Source: Parelaphostrongylus tenuis (Eukaryota; Nematoda; Chromadorea; Rhabditida; Metastrongylidae). Taken from it: 64,000 bases of DNA. Made by a program: the position numbers and the translations under genes. The stretch covers positions 62,001 to 126,000 of the forward strand of contig JAHQIW010007315.1 of NCBI GenBank assembly GCA_019055375.1, given 5' to 3'. Numbering within the stretch: position 1 is the first letter of the stretch; every line of letters starts with the position of its first letter. Below, piece by piece: positions 41,986 through 53,861 of this stretch. The notes below the pieces were generated by a model. The model ran no database searches. It was not told where the DNA came from and saw only the letters and a program-made list of their open reading frames with translations.

Positions 41986-43269
41986 TCTGCCTGTTTCTAA
42001 AACCATATCATCGCTTAAGTCTCACTGATCATGCTTTGCAATTCTGCTGCATTATAATGCTCGACCTCATGTTGCAAAGCCGATCGAAAACTTGGATATT
42101 TCTTGTGCTATTGTTTGAAAGGCATGAAAAGTAACTTTCAATCTAATGACGGAATTAAAACATACCGGCCGCCTCTCCAAGTTTGAGGTCGTTGGCTTAC
42201 GGCTTACTGGCTTGCCTCGTTCGGCTACTTAGGTGGTTGTGTTATCGCACTGGTCGGTTGCTGTAGCTGCTTTGTTCGCCTGGTGCGGCTAAACACTGGT
42301 AAGGCCTAATTTTACGACCCGGACATTCGTGAGTAGGCCTTGTTGGGCCGTGGTGTGTGGTATGGGGTGGGGGTCTTACGTGCTGCCCCGAAATACTTGC
42401 TCCCGTAGGGCTTGGATGCGTCGTTTGGACGCAGTATCGTCGGCACCAGAATTGTGACAGTTGGCTGATGTAGTTGGCCAATGCAGCAACCTAATGGCGA
42501 TCCGGATCGACTAAAGTTCGGTCATGCACCAAATGTAATGGCTTTTCAGTGGAGGTTTGGTTTTTTTGGTGATTGTACTACAGTAGTTAGGCTTTCGTGC
42601 CTATTGCGAGTGGGTGTGTGTTGTATGTCGGATGGGTCACTCGATTGCATCAATTATTCCTGCGAAGCGGGTTTTTTTTACTATTTATTCGATGACAAAC
42701 AGTGTTGATCCTGAAACCAACAAATCATATTCATCGCCGTAACGAACAATGTATAACAAACAACAACTACAACATAACTGCAGTTGAAGAAACAACAGTC
42801 ACGACAAGTAATGCAATGTTAACAGTTAATGATTATGCAACAGATGCGAGCCTAAGTGCAAGAGACCCCGATCCCCAAATCTTTATATAAATGAGAGGAG
42901 CTACACATTGTAAGGAGCAGTCACTATACGCTGTGAACAGGATAATTTAGAGCCAAGAGAAGTGGAAGTCGCGTGAATAGCTGTTAAGCAGAACACTGCC
43001 CAAATTCTATTTTAAACATCTCTTGGTTGCTAACTGAAAGGCACGAGTCGTTGTGTTGCTCGAACACACAGCCGGCTGGTGTTAGAAACAGAAGCTGGCT
43101 ATTGATGCGCGAATGCATCGACCACCTAATGTAAGAAAGACGACCCGGCTGGTAGGACTCACTGCGCAACGAATGACCATAGTGGTTATCCGTAAGTAGA
43201 TACACTGATAGTCAATAATAGCATAAGAAAGAAGAAAAAATAGCAGTTATTACTCTTGGTAAGTGCTAT
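41986..43269. other. Unassigned, includes a GC-rich stretch
   Basis: 42160-42480 is much richer in G+C than its surroundings. The minus strand is open there (42242-42481) with Pro/His-rich sequence, but no domain or splice site. It may be a gag-like relic or an old gene fragment. Confidence 0.3.
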
Positions 43270-43725
43270 GTACCCGGTGATGTAGAGTGATCTGCAGAAG
43301 CTTTTGCGTGAGCTGGGACTCGAGCCAACAACTCACTTTGTCCGGAGGTGCGTACTGAACCGCTGCACCACTGACGCCCGTTTTGACACGACTCTTCTAC
43401 GTTACAAAGCATCTATCTGTTAGCGACCAACTGCCAATGCTTTGGCGTGGATGGTCACTAACAACACTTAGTCCACTGATGCTGACAGATATTGGGTATT
43501 GTTGATCAAACACGATTATTTTTATTTATCCACCTCTAGCGGTGGTATGGTGCTATGATATACCCAGTGATGTAAAGTGATGTGCAAAAACTTTGGCTTC
43601 AGTTGGTACTCGAACCCACAGAATACTGTTTATGATTCTAATGACTTGGGGGATGCAAAACTTTGAACCTCGGACGGGAATCGGACCCGCACCACACGTT
43701 TCGCCGGGCGCCCCGGGCCGAGGTT
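43270..43725 (-). repeat. tRNA-like SINE heads, family 3 (three pieces)
   Basis: Minus-oriented heads at 43270-43383 (TTTTGCGTGAGCTGGGACTC), 43555-43620 (GTGATGTGCAAAAACTTTGG) and 43655-43725 (CTTTGAACCTCGGACGGGAA). None folds as a complete tRNA. Confidence 0.55.
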
Positions 43726-44032
43726 TCGTGACTGTCGGAATTTGAGATTTAATCTCGTATATGCCAACTAGTGCTAATTCGAGTACTGTATGAGAATGAA
43801 TGTTACCGGAAGTGCTGATAAGAATCGGTCGACAGTCGCCCAATGACCTAACCGTCCTATATCCTGGAGCAGAGCATAATGATTGTAGGTCAATTATGAA
43901 CATGGCTGAAGTTGGGATCACCGGAGCTGGTGGATACTCCAACGGTTCCTAGCCTAAATTTTAAGGTTCAAGATACCGAGGTTAACCGTCTTCTAGCATA
44001 CCGAGAACATTGTGTGACAGATTAGCACTAGG

Positions 44033-44242
44033 AGGCGCTGTGGCCGAGTGGTTATGATGCTCGTCGCGGAGCGCGAGGAGCCGAGTTTCATCCCCAACTC
44101 TCTCCGACAGTCAACAACAACGCCCTATGAAACGCCAGAGTCAAGCTAACCCTCGAGATAGCAAAAAGATTCGCTCGACCAGTTTCCTCGCATATCGAAA
44201 GAAAAATACTGTGAAGACGAGTCAATAAAGTGTACAAAAGTA
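44033..44242 (+). mobile_element. tRNA-derived SINE, family 2
   Basis: Head GGCGCTGTGGCCGAGTGG, then GATGCTCGTCGCGGAGCG and body with GAAACGCCAGAGTCAAGC, ending TACTGTGAAGACGAGTCAAT. Confidence 0.75.
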
Positions 44243-44319
44243 AAGTAAAGTGATCAATGTCAGTGAGTGGTTCAAATAAGAGAAGAGTGTGTGAAAAATA
44301 TAAACGTAGAAGCGGCAGA

Positions 44320-45120
44320 CTTGTATTGAGTCATTCGATGAATTTTGGCACTAGAGCAATAAGCACCAAATTTATTAAACAATAATGAGCGTCAGCAGTG
44401 CAACGGATAAAGCACGCGCTCCCGGAAAGAGTGAAGTGTGGGTTCCAGTCCCACCTGACGCGGAAGTTTTGCACATCACTCTATATCAATGGGTATATCC
44501 GAAACATCATACTACCGCTCGAAGTGGTTGAATAAAAAGAATTTCGTTTGACCTTAATACCCGATATCTGTCAGCGTGACTGGATTAGATGTCGAAATCG
44601 ACTACCCGGGCCAGGCCGTTGACGGCTGGCGGCTGGCAGATAGATGTGCTGTAACGTAAAAAGGAATGATGTGCAAAATGGGGGTCAGTGGTGCAACGGA
44701 TAGAGCGCGCATCCCCTGAAAGAGTGAGGTGTGGGTTCTAGTCCCGCCTGACGCGAAGCTTTGCTCATCACTCTACATCAATGGGTATATTTGTAACATC
44801 ATACCACTGCTAGAAGCGGTTAAATAAAAACAATTTCATAAACCTATAGTGATTGAATATAAATGATTTTGGTATCCTTCAATTGCACCGTTTTTGCGGA
44901 TATGCTCGTATACAACTTGCCTATGCTCTAAGATTAAGCTGTTGTGAGAACAAACTCGCTTGCTACCCAGGCACGAATGGCGCGTAGGTGAGAATGGTAG
45001 TGAAGCAGTGCGAAGATCAGTGGAGCTTCCTGCGGACGACCTCAACGCGACTGATTCTCCAGACTATTCTCTCTAGTTTTGAAGTTCGTGAACCACTTCC
45101 TAGCCGTTCTTTCTGCAACC
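44320..45120. mobile_element. Mariner fold-back remnant containing two SINE family 3 copies
   Basis: The left mariner end (GGCACTAGAGCAATAAGC) is followed by SINE family 3 copies at 44387-44535 and 44678-44830. From 44870 the transposase start recurs (ACTCGCTTGCTACCCAGGCA), joined at about 45030 to the same gene in reverse (minus-strand TVAERTARKW-like region to 45120). Same architecture as 20143-20727. It directly abuts the BEL/Pao element. Confidence 0.6.
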
Positions 45121-45350
45121 GTATCGACAAGTCGACATTATAAAATTTGTATATAAAATGATATGACAACGAAATGGAATACCAATTTAGCTGGATCACA
45201 ACAAGACCCAGCTGACCCACCGCATCTAATCAAAAGTAAGTCAAGCGCTGTTTGTGTAACTGGCCCTTCCAAATCGACCCAAGCCTTACCGACGTTCTTT
45301 ATCAAACCACAAGCACTGTATATCAGGTCATTCAGAGGATCCTATCACAA
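45121..45350 (+). repeat. Direct repeat at left side of the BEL element (copy 1)
   Basis: About 230 bp beginning TATCGACAAGTCGA and ending near CATCAGGTCATTCAGA-type sequence. Repeated at 52385-52618 with about 80% identity by eye. A candidate LTR or LTR plus leader; the end points are not certain because the protease remnant follows at once. Confidence 0.5.
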
Positions 45351-46331
45351 AACGTTTAGAAAAACTACACGTCTTATTGAACACAGGAGCCGAGTTGTCG
45401 CTCATTGATGAAAAAGTTGCACAGTAACATCATCTACCAGTGATATAGGAAGTTTAACTGTGCCTAAGTACATTTGGATCTGATAAATTACAGGAACAAT
45501 GTGCAAGAAAAGTGTCATTTGATGTTTGAAATGCGGAAGTAATCAGTTCTCGCTGTCCTTACTTACGCAAATTACTAAGACAAAACCACTTTGAGCACCA
45601 GAACTATGCTCACAAGACTTGGAGTCTATCCGAAGGAACGATCTAAAATCGATTTCAACGGAAAGAAACCTTTCGTAAAACCACCCATACTTCTTGGATG
45701 TGACCAAATTTGGACCTTAATAAAAAAAGCTAGATGTCACATTCAGCTCCCTTCAGGTCTATATCTACTTGCAACAAAACTGGGATATCTGTGCACGGGA
45801 AAAAATCGATGAATCGAAGCGCCTACAACAAAAAGAACATAGAAATGTGCTTTTACAGCAAAAAGGAGAAGAATAAAACGCACTAAGAGAAAAGAGGGAC
45901 GATAACGATATAGATAAGTGAGACCGATACTGGAGACTGCAGAGTCAGGTTAATACCGCCCACCTCTCAACCCGAATGAGATGATGCTGAAGAAGTCCAG
46001 TGGAAAAAATTTTGGACACTGGAATCGGTGGAAACAGGAAATTGCGGACTCTGAGAAGCAAGAAGAATTATTGATGGATCAAAAAATCTATAACAATTTC
46101 AACAGAGCCACTGGAAAACGAACCCATGGCTATTATGTTCGCCTTCTCTGGAAAAGAGTCGAACACCATTAGCGGACAATGGGGCAAATGTATTCAATAG
46201 ACAGCCTGGAAGTCCATACAAAACGATGACAATGTACTGAATAAATACAATGAGACATTCGAACAACTGCTTAAAGTGAACATCCTGGAGGAAATCAACG
46301 AAGAGAAAATGATAAATAAATCTCGAGTTCA

Positions 46332-47510
46332 TTGTGTTCCTCATCAAGCAGTCCCAACCCCAACAAAAGCACAACTGAACTCAGAATAGTTTATGATGCG
46401 TCAGCTCGCTGCAAAGGATGCCCATTATTAGATGACGTGCTACGTCGGGGGGTCAATCATTCTTCCCGAACTCTTTGGAATTCTTCTACGCTTCAGATTC
46501 GGAAGAATCGCGATAACTTCAGTTGTCGAAAAGCACTTTTACAAGTCCGACTTCACGAAGACGATCGCGATGTTACACGCTGTTTGTGGTTGAACGACTA
46601 CAGGTTACCACCATATCCTAGCAACATTAAAGTTCTTCGATTCACTAGAATTACCTTTGGGTTAATCGCTTCACCGTTCCTACTCGCAGGAACAGTTCAT
46701 TTCCAACTTGACCAATACAAAGAAGATGGAAATCTGCTTGAAGAAGTAAAAGACAATCTATACGTTAACAACCTCATCCTGACTGCCGATGAGTTGGTAA
46801 GGTCGACGCATATCTATTCAGGTATAAAACAAATATTCAGTGATCCCGAAATGAATCTCCGCGAATTTGTTTCAAACAACACTGATTTGATGGCAAAAAT
46901 AGCGACACTCGACAGATCAGAGGATATAACTTTAAAGGTCCATGAGATTCCTTCGAATAGCTATATAGATGGTCTACAGTTATCATGTACCACGAAAGTA
47001 CATCAACGAATCACTGAAAGAACGGTCGCTAGCACTCTAGCTTCCATTTATGATCCACTGGGATTTCTCTTATCCTTACTCCATGAGACAAAGGTATTCC
47101 TGCGTTCTTTATGGAAAGACAAACACGACTGGGACACTGTCCTATCAAAATCCTCTAAAGAACAATGGACTCATATATGTCAGATGATACAAGGATTTAC
47201 GAAACCTATACCACGCTTCCTCGGCATTAGAGACGAGATCTACACTATAGTGACCTCTGCTGACGCCAGTACTGAAGCTATCGCTGCCTGTATCTACTTA
47301 CGATCGGAAGACTCAGCCGACCTTTTCATGGTGAAAGGCAAACTTCCCTCCCTGAAGTCTGTGTCAACGATACCAAAAATGGAACTAGATGCAATTACGT
47401 CGGCACTCAGATCAACAAATGCGGTAGCAATTCAACCACGAAAGTCGCTGAAAATCCAGAAAATCTGGATCATTACAGCCCGGAAATGCACTCATTTCGA
47501 TCAAACGTAA
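46332..47510 (+). pseudogene. BEL/Pao reverse transcriptase and RNase H region
   Basis: 392 codons remain open. RT blocks are recognisable: RIVYDASARCKGCPLL near the start, LLQVRLHEDDRDVTRCLW, FGLIASPFLLAGT, the polymerase box LYVNNLIL, and the BEL hallmark ASIYDPLGF. In the polymerase box the expected first Asp is Asn, which should abolish catalysis. RNase H follows (SADASTEAIAACIY, then IPKMELDA). The N-terminal part of RT lies upstream in other frames (45980-46330), separated by frameshifts. Confidence 0.88.
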
Positions 47511-47521
47511 ACCGCTGAAAA

Positions 47522-48343
47522 GTGTTGGAATTAGAGTTTTCAACCGTCTTATTTAGATGGGCAGAATTGTCGAACTATACAAAATATTGGTTCTCACATT
47601 CTTTTCGGCCACTTCATATTCCACTACAACGCTGCAGACTGTGCAGCTCGCGGCCTCAATCAACGGGAACTGCTCAATCATTTTTAATGGAACGAGCCGC
47701 CCTTCCTTCGAGAATCTACAGAAAGATGGAAAGTCATTTGCAGTACTTTCAAATACGAATAAATTCACTCAGCAGACTTTGCCCCCTCAAGACAGTCAGA
47801 GTAGTATTACAACCAAAGAGTTTATTCACGAGCAGCAGCAACTTTTCGTGAAGCGTCATTCTCCAGATGGAGAAAATGGAAACGACATCTCTATCTCAAT
47901 GAAAAAATACTCGTTAACTAACGCCAAAAGAATCGTGGCACGGATTCTACGCTACATTCAAATTTTGGTCACTAAAGCTAATGCTCGTAAGAGGCATCCT
48001 ATTAAAATGTCGACACATTTACAGCCCAAAGAGATCAGTAACGACGACCTTGATGTCTCCGGAAAGGAAATGACAATAGCCGGAAAAGTATTGATCGAGC
48101 AACATCAGTTGGCAACTATAAAATCCTCAATCCTTCAACCCATGATACATTTAAATATATGGGCCGACGAAGAAGGTTTACTTCGATGTTTCGGACGTCT
48201 AGGACAAAGTGATCTAAGTAAGGATGCCTAAAATCCCCTGCTAGTCATATAGAATTCGTGGCTGGCACATGCAATTGTCCAAGAATGGCTCATTAAAGGA
48301 CATCCGGGATTATGCCACATTATGTCCATTGTACGTTAAAAAT
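47522..48343 (+). pseudogene. BEL/Pao RNase H end and integrase N-terminal region
   Basis: Two overlapping frames (47522-47851 and 47557-48231) hold the continuation. Near the end are motifs of the integrase zinc-binding region (WLIKGHPG, then HIMSIV), where the RTE insertion begins. Frameshifts near 47520 and 48230. Confidence 0.7.
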
Positions 48344-49254
48344 CACCTGTATCACCTGTCGTCCCGTTGATCGTCGAGTGACTCGAGCGGGTACCAGCAA
48401 CTCTTCCATTTTTCCCTATCGCGTGCAAGAGTAGCCCAGTGGGTCCTCCTTGCTCTAGGAATTCGCTGAGCATCATATCTTTCTTCCATCGCTTTCGTGA
48501 AGAAATCGGACCAACGGGTCAGTGGTCTTCCTTTAGAGCGCTTGACGTCCCGAGGAATCCAGTCGGTAACGGCTCTCGTCCATCGGTTGTCGTTGAAGCG
48601 CATCACGTGTCCGGCCCACCTTATTTTCGATATCCTGGCATGTAGAACGGCGTCTCTGATTTTCGATCGTTGACGTAGGTCGGAAGTTCGGATCCTTTGT
48701 CTCATTTGCGAAATACGAGATACTCCTAGCATCGACCTTTCGACTGCGCGTTCGATAACGGCAAGTGATCTTTCATCCTGCTTACGTAGCGACCAGGTTT
48801 CTGCTGCATACGTTAGGGCAGGGATAATTGTCGAGTCGAAAAGGTGGGCACGGAGTCGGATGTTCTTTGTCCTCTTCACTACATCTTCGATGCTCTTAAA
48901 CGTTCCCCAAGCCGCTCGTTTCCTCCTGCTCAACTCTGGGGCTAGGTCGTTCATCATGTTGATTTCACGACCTAGATAGATGTAACTGGAGCATTCGGAA
49001 TTTGTCGTTCCGTTTAGCGTGAATGGGGCATTAGAAACCCATCCGTTCCTCATGAACATTGTTTTCGTTAGATTCAGTTGAAGACCGATCTTTCCACAGG
49101 CGTTGTCGAAATCAGTCAACGAAATCAAATTTAGAATGGGACGAAATGGGAGTGAAAATTGACGGTCGACAATTAAACCATCTTCGCTTTGCTGACGATA
49201 TCGTTCTCATAACACCAAACATCAGCCAAGCGGAACGAATGTTGACTGATTTCG
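48344..49254 (-). mobile_element. RTE retrotransposon insertion with 5' inversion (twin priming)
   Basis: The 3' part (about 48352-49118) is on the minus strand and is open for 258 codons through the RT C-terminus (RRKRAAWGTFKSIEDVVKRT, WYPLES). The 5' part (about 49120-49254) is on the plus strand and holds the catalytic FADDIVLIT motif. Both parts end in the same LTDFD-coding 15 bp, the overlap at the inversion joint. The target ACGTTAAAAAT is duplicated at 48333-48343 and 49255-49265. The insertion split the BEL integrase. Confidence 0.92.
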
Positions 49255-49265
49255 ACGTTAAAAAT

Positions 49266-49800
49266 ATTGGATTCCTAAATTACGAGCACAAGTGCACGAA
49301 GATTCCGCTAGAGATGCAAGTCATCTTACGAACGAAAAGACAAGTCATAGAGGCTCTGAATTCATCCTGCATGCTCATAGAAAAATTCCGGAAAATCTGG
49401 AGAACTCAGTAATTAATGTCACTACGTGACAAGCAACAAAGCGGATTGAGAAACAAAGGAAGTTCTAAATATGCTCCCAAGTAGGACGATATCGTACTTG
49501 TCAACAATCCAGTGCAACCACGCACCTATGGGAAGTGGGAAAATAAAGGAATTGGTCACGAATGCACAAGGATTTTTCGTGAAGCAGTTATTTTACTGCC
49601 GTCACCCCGTCAAATTCGTAGATCTTTGAATCTTCTCACTCCACTGGAGATAGAAGATCATCAACACAGGATAAAAGAACTGAACAATCCGAATCACATA
49701 GCAACAGTCAGCCTACGAGAAATCCATTGATACAGATACACGAAAAGGCGACTACCTTTCTGAACCGAGAAAACAGATGAATTACGCAGATCTCCCAAAA
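49266..49800 (+). pseudogene. BEL/Pao integrase, flanking parts (core deleted)
   Basis: Directly after the RTE copy the frame continues with the motif KYWIPKLRAQV of the integrase zinc region. The catalytic core is missing. The C-terminal part follows near 49350-49680 (LIEKFRKIWRTQ; then REAVILLPSPRQIRRSLNLL), which is the usual end of BEL polyproteins. Confidence 0.75.
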
Positions 49801-50022
49801 TTCCCACAAATATCCCAAGTTTCTTAGTTTGTCTGCATGTTAGTTATAATACTATCGACAGGTCATTGTTAAGAAGATCATTCAAACGTTAAACATATAG
49901 AATGCATAAGTGGTAGTACTGACATCATCAGATTGAACACTTTATGAGATATGCGCAGAGGATTTTTGTAAGACTTATGGGACACCACAAGACAAGGAAA
50001 CGATTCACTACCCACACAAGTA

Positions 50023-52336
50023 GTGCTGCATGAGCATAGAACGCGATGGAGAGTAATGTTTAATGACTCGATAAGAATTATTGAAACCGTCTGCCCTCCA
50101 CGCTCGTTCTGTGAACACATAAATTGTAAGTTTTGTTCGGCTAAAATTTTCAGTCCAGAGTGTTGGCCGATAGGAACCATTATAGCCGTCACCATTCTGC
50201 TCTACCAATACATTACAACCTTTTGTGTGCTTTTAGTCGCATCTGTCAAACTGAGAAAACATATCCGACGCCTAGTATCCCTCATCTGGAGATTCATAAG
50301 ATCACCACGTGATAATTTGCCGAAACAAGACGGCCAGTAGGACGCCAGCAAAAGGTGGGTACACATTATCACTTCTATTGGCGATCTCAGCGACAATCAT
50401 ACCATCGGTCGAGGCTGTCAACGAGTAGATCTCTTTTTGCAGTCCACCACCTTTTGCAGTAACGTGAATGACACACAAATCCGTGATTTTCTTTGCTTCA
50501 ACAAACATGAGGTGTTTAATCCAAGTTTATATTGTACAAAGTAGTATAATAGAGATAGTATTCGTGGCTAACGTTTCGGCAGTCATTCTTACCTCAGAGC
50601 TTGACCTGAGAGAGTCTGACTGACCTACATCAACTTAGTTAATGACTGAATTGACTAAGTTGATGTAGGTCAGTCAAACTCTTTCGGATCAGGCTGTGAG
50701 GAAGGCAAGACTGCCGAAACGTTAGCCACGAATACAATCTCTATTGTACTATTTTGTACAAAATAAACTTGTATTAAAACCTTGTGTTTGGTGAGGCGAA
50801 GAAAATCACGGAATATTTCATTAAGTGTCGAGGTTAATCAATAGTCGGTCTTGAGAAGACACACAACTCTGTGAAGTAAAAATCTCCGATGTACTAAAGA
50901 TCTATCCATTCAGAGCGAAAACGTGTTCCAAGTTACTGAGGAATGAAACAACTTTGCATGAGAACAGACTCATGGAATTCTCTGATCTTTACTTGTGAAC
51001 CAGTAACGGAACTATTTACCCGTGACACGGACTATCAAGTGGTAGACAACAAGCGTGTCCTAATACAGGCAGTTTACTACCAAAGTTAGAAATCGGAAAT
51101 AACTACCCAGGGGTAACAGCTTGCGTAGAATCCTATGAAAAACCTGGTTGTGGTTGTTCTTATTGGAGTCCACGTTGTCTGTTCTACCGTATTTATTTGA
51201 TCCCCACATCCGGAAAAGTCTATGAAGTTTTTCATTGTAATCGCTGGACGGAAGAGGCCAAAGTTGAACTATTACACTTCAATGCAATCGTAGGAAAAAG
51301 CGAGTCGCTTGTGATGTGCATGCAACCAAACATACCAATTACTTGGAACTCCATTACTTACACGCTCAGTTCTATAATAGCGCCACCTATTCCAGTGCTC
51401 AGCCTACCATTCACCTCAGATGGGCACCAAACTGCAATGTGGTATACACGAGATTCTCCACCACTCCAATGTGACACTCGAATAGCAACCATAAATGTGA
51501 CTGCAGAGTTGAAGAAGAATGTATATGTTATCCAGCCGAAAACCAGGCTAATTACAAGTGCAATGAAGTGAACCTCTTCTCTTTCTTCAATGAAATTAGA
51601 TATAAACTACCAATTACTCCACATAACTAAAGTTTAGTAAAGCAGAAAATGCACAGGTGCAAGCTACAGTAACAAGCATGACGACTGCTGAAATCATCCT
51701 CAGTATTCATTACAGTCTAAAAGCAAATTTCACGATTGACAGTACTACATGCCAAATTGACGATACTGACATACAAGGATGCTATAAATGCGCGAAAGGT
51801 GCTGTGGCTTATATAACGTGCATATCTGCAAAGCCCACACAAGCCAAAATAATGTGTACTTCGGCAGCGTTTACAATACCATGCGACCATAACAGTAAGC
51901 ATTCAATACTCCATTTCAGCTTTGGTTATGCTCGCATTAAAGAAACTGCACAGTGGCATGCGGATTCACAATCACTATTTTCCAAGGGGATTTTGATCGA
52001 GTTATCTTGAAGCTTACGAATACAGTGGGTGCAATGTTCTATAAATGGCTCAGTGGAGAAACCAAAATTGAAGGAGAAATAGAATGGCCAGACTTTTGGC
52101 ATGTCGCTGGCGTTCTATTTCAGTGGTATAAAACGATAATTATCGCACTAATAATCTTACTCCTAATGATGGCGCTCACTTATGGATGTATATCAACCTT
52201 TGGGACACGAATTGTTTTGTTTATCATCCGATTAATAGTCAAACTTACGTTAACTCCGCCCTGGCTATTTTACCATACACTCAACGCCTGTCGAGAACAA
52301 CTCACTTACGAAGAAGAAGAAGTCAAATCCGTCTGA
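50023..52336 (+). pseudogene. Env-like glycoprotein region, phlebovirus Gn/Gc type
   Basis: Open pieces at 50023-50340, 51197-51571, 51657-52010 and 51953-52336. The first has a Cys-rich stretch and a membrane span (GTIIAVTILLYQYITTF). Near 50370-50430 is a second hydrophobic segment that may act as the internal signal before the Gc-like part. Further on are Cys-rich motifs (CGCSYW, CLFYR, GCYKCAKGA) like those of phlebovirus class II fusion proteins, known from env of nematode BEL elements. A final span IIIALIILLLMMALTYG is near the C-terminus. Frameshifts and an inserted palindrome break it; it is not intact. Confidence 0.7.
50505..50795. repeat. Penelope-like palindrome inside the env region
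   Basis: Long near-perfect arms: TTCGTGGCTAACGTTTCGGC at the left and GCCGAAACGTTAGCCACGAA at the right, with TGATGTAGGTCAGTC in the centre on both sides. An AATAAA lies near the right end. Interrupts the BEL env-like region. Confidence 0.75.
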
Positions 52337-52384
52337 TGAGTTCCACAGGCACAATTTACACAAATGCAAAATGGTGGGTCGGAG

Positions 52385-52618
52385 CTGTCGACAAGTCGAA
52401 AATATAAAACTTGTATATACAAACGATATGTCAACGAAATGGAATGTCGACTTAGCTGGATCACAACAAGACCCAGCTGACCCACCGTATCTAACTAAAA
52501 GTATGTCGGGCGCCGTTAGTGTATCTAACCTATCCATATCAAGCCTTAGCGACGTTCTTTATCAAACCACAAACAGTGTACATCAGGTCATTCAGAAGGT
52601 TTATAAAGGAGATGGATA
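52385..52618 (+). repeat. Direct repeat at right side of the BEL element (copy 2)
   Basis: Starts TGTCGACAAGTCGA right after a purine-rich stretch (GGTGGGTCGGAGC) just downstream of the env-like stop. This position and the TG start favour a 3' LTR. It could instead be the leader of a second, tandem BEL copy, since protease sequence recurs at 53869. Confidence 0.5.
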
Positions 52619-53009
52619 ACAGCAGATGAACTTGTCTCCAGCCTTCGTCTCTTAATTGTGATCTATCTTTGATTTCCCGTTTGTAAACTAGCTTATCGAA
52701 TAACAGTATTATCCGGGCAACACATCGTTATGTTATTGTGCTATTATGTGAGTTATCATTTTTCTAATATTTATATATTTTAGGCTGTTGTCATGGTGGA
52801 ATCATATTGTTGTTATTGTGCTACAATATTATTGGCCTTCTTTCCTTACGATAAGGGGATACACCAACTACTTGCTCCACAAAAAATATAAAAAAATCCG
52901 CGTGGCAGGCAAATATAAAACCCTCGTGGTTTTCAACTCGTGATCCTTCAACTACTTAAGCACATAGTATTGAACGAATATAGTCAATTCTTTGATATCT
53001 TACCAAAAT
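52619..53009. other. Unassigned; possible LTR-like promoter region
   Basis: Contains two copies of GTTATTGTGCTA and a TATAAAA at about 52915. It could belong to a retroelement LTR, but I found no second copy in the window. Confidence 0.3.
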
Positions 53010-53180
53010 TGATATTGAACGGATGTTCTTTAATACAGACCGTATTATCGCCCCATGCTCCACTGACTTGCGCACCGTTTCACTAGCACTTTCCTCTACG
53101 CGCCAATCGTGCATGAGTAGCAAGCGAAATTGTTCTCAAGACAACTTAATCTTAGAGCATAGGCAAGTTGTGTACGGGAA
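53010..53180 (-). mobile_element. Mariner transposase N-terminal remnant
   Basis: The minus strand carries the same 5' transposase region as at 44870 and 20286 (plus strand: CGCGCCAATCGTGCATGAG, then AAGCGAAATTGTTCTC). Truncated at both ends by other repeats; a mariner end piece, GGAACGACCTAATATTT, is at 53593. Confidence 0.6.
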
Positions 53181-53181
53181 T

Positions 53182-53482
53182 AAAAGGATAAAGCTCTCGG
53201 CGTTGATCAATCCGTGATGGATGCACCATACATTCGTCTTTAATTTTTAGCTTCGTTGGAGGTGATTGATTGCATATCTGGCCTTTACAATGACTCGCGG
53301 AGGCCTCCCGCTGAACCCAGTCAGTGCTGCTTTTCCTCCCAGAAAAATCTGAGAGCAGCAGTCTGGTACCAATTTACCGACTCTGGAAAGATGGATGGCT
53401 TGGTGAGCCATGAGCGCGAGATCAAACCATTGACCTCGTGTGCGACGCAGAGCACCTCTAACCACTACGCCACCTGCGCTCT
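53182..53482 (-). mobile_element. tRNA-derived SINE, family 1
   Basis: Full length, minus strand, tail AAAGGATAAAGCTCTCGGCG at the left, head CGCCACCTGCGCTC at the right. Confidence 0.85.
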
Positions 53483-53633
53483 ATGTATGGTGAATATCCG
53501 CAATAGATGTGTAATTGAAGACCAAAATCATGCATATTTGATTACTTTTGTTTGATGAATCAAATGTTTATTGCTTTACTGTTAAAATCTATGGAACGAC
53601 CTAATATTTACGAAATTTTCAAGGAAAAAAAAT

Positions 53634-53700
53634 GGAAGAGAGAGAAAGAGAAAGAGAAGGAGAGAGAGAGAGAGAGTGGGAGAGAGAATGGGGGAGAGAG
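53634..53700. repeat. (GA)n microsatellite
   Basis: GAGAGAGA runs with occasional AA and GGG over about 65 bp. The Lys/Glu/Arg-rich ORF over it is an artefact. Confidence 0.85.
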
Positions 53701-53861
53701 TACTCCGAACATAAAACATGTGGGAAAGTCAAGAGGCATTAGCGACAATGTTAAGAGACACGCTAAACGAATGTCAAAACCGGCTCGAATAGCTAGCTCA
53801 GCTGCTTGTGTACAGTGACCTTGTGACCTACGAGATAAACTATCATAGTAAAATCAACTAT

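Larger units (their letters stand above)
45121..52340 (+). mobile_element. BEL/Pao retroelement with env-like region, decayed
   Basis: In order on the + strand: a protease remnant near 45376-45440 (LNTGAELSLIDE), reverse transcriptase and RNase H, integrase N- and C-terminal parts, and an env-like membrane glycoprotein region. gag is missing and the integrase core is deleted. Nested inside are an RTE copy (48344-49254) and a Penelope-like palindrome (50505-50795). The order and motifs are those of env-bearing nematode BEL elements such as Cer7 and Tas. Several frameshifts and stops show that it is not functional. Confidence 0.88.

Noticed and set aside
43805..43835. GUGCUGAUAAG sequence, another possible hammerhead
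   Set aside because: No stem II or GAAA follows within reach, so only a chance match to the 5' half.
53552..53818. Glu/Lys/Arg-rich open frame
   Set aside because: Translation of the (GA)n microsatellite between mariner and BEL remnants.
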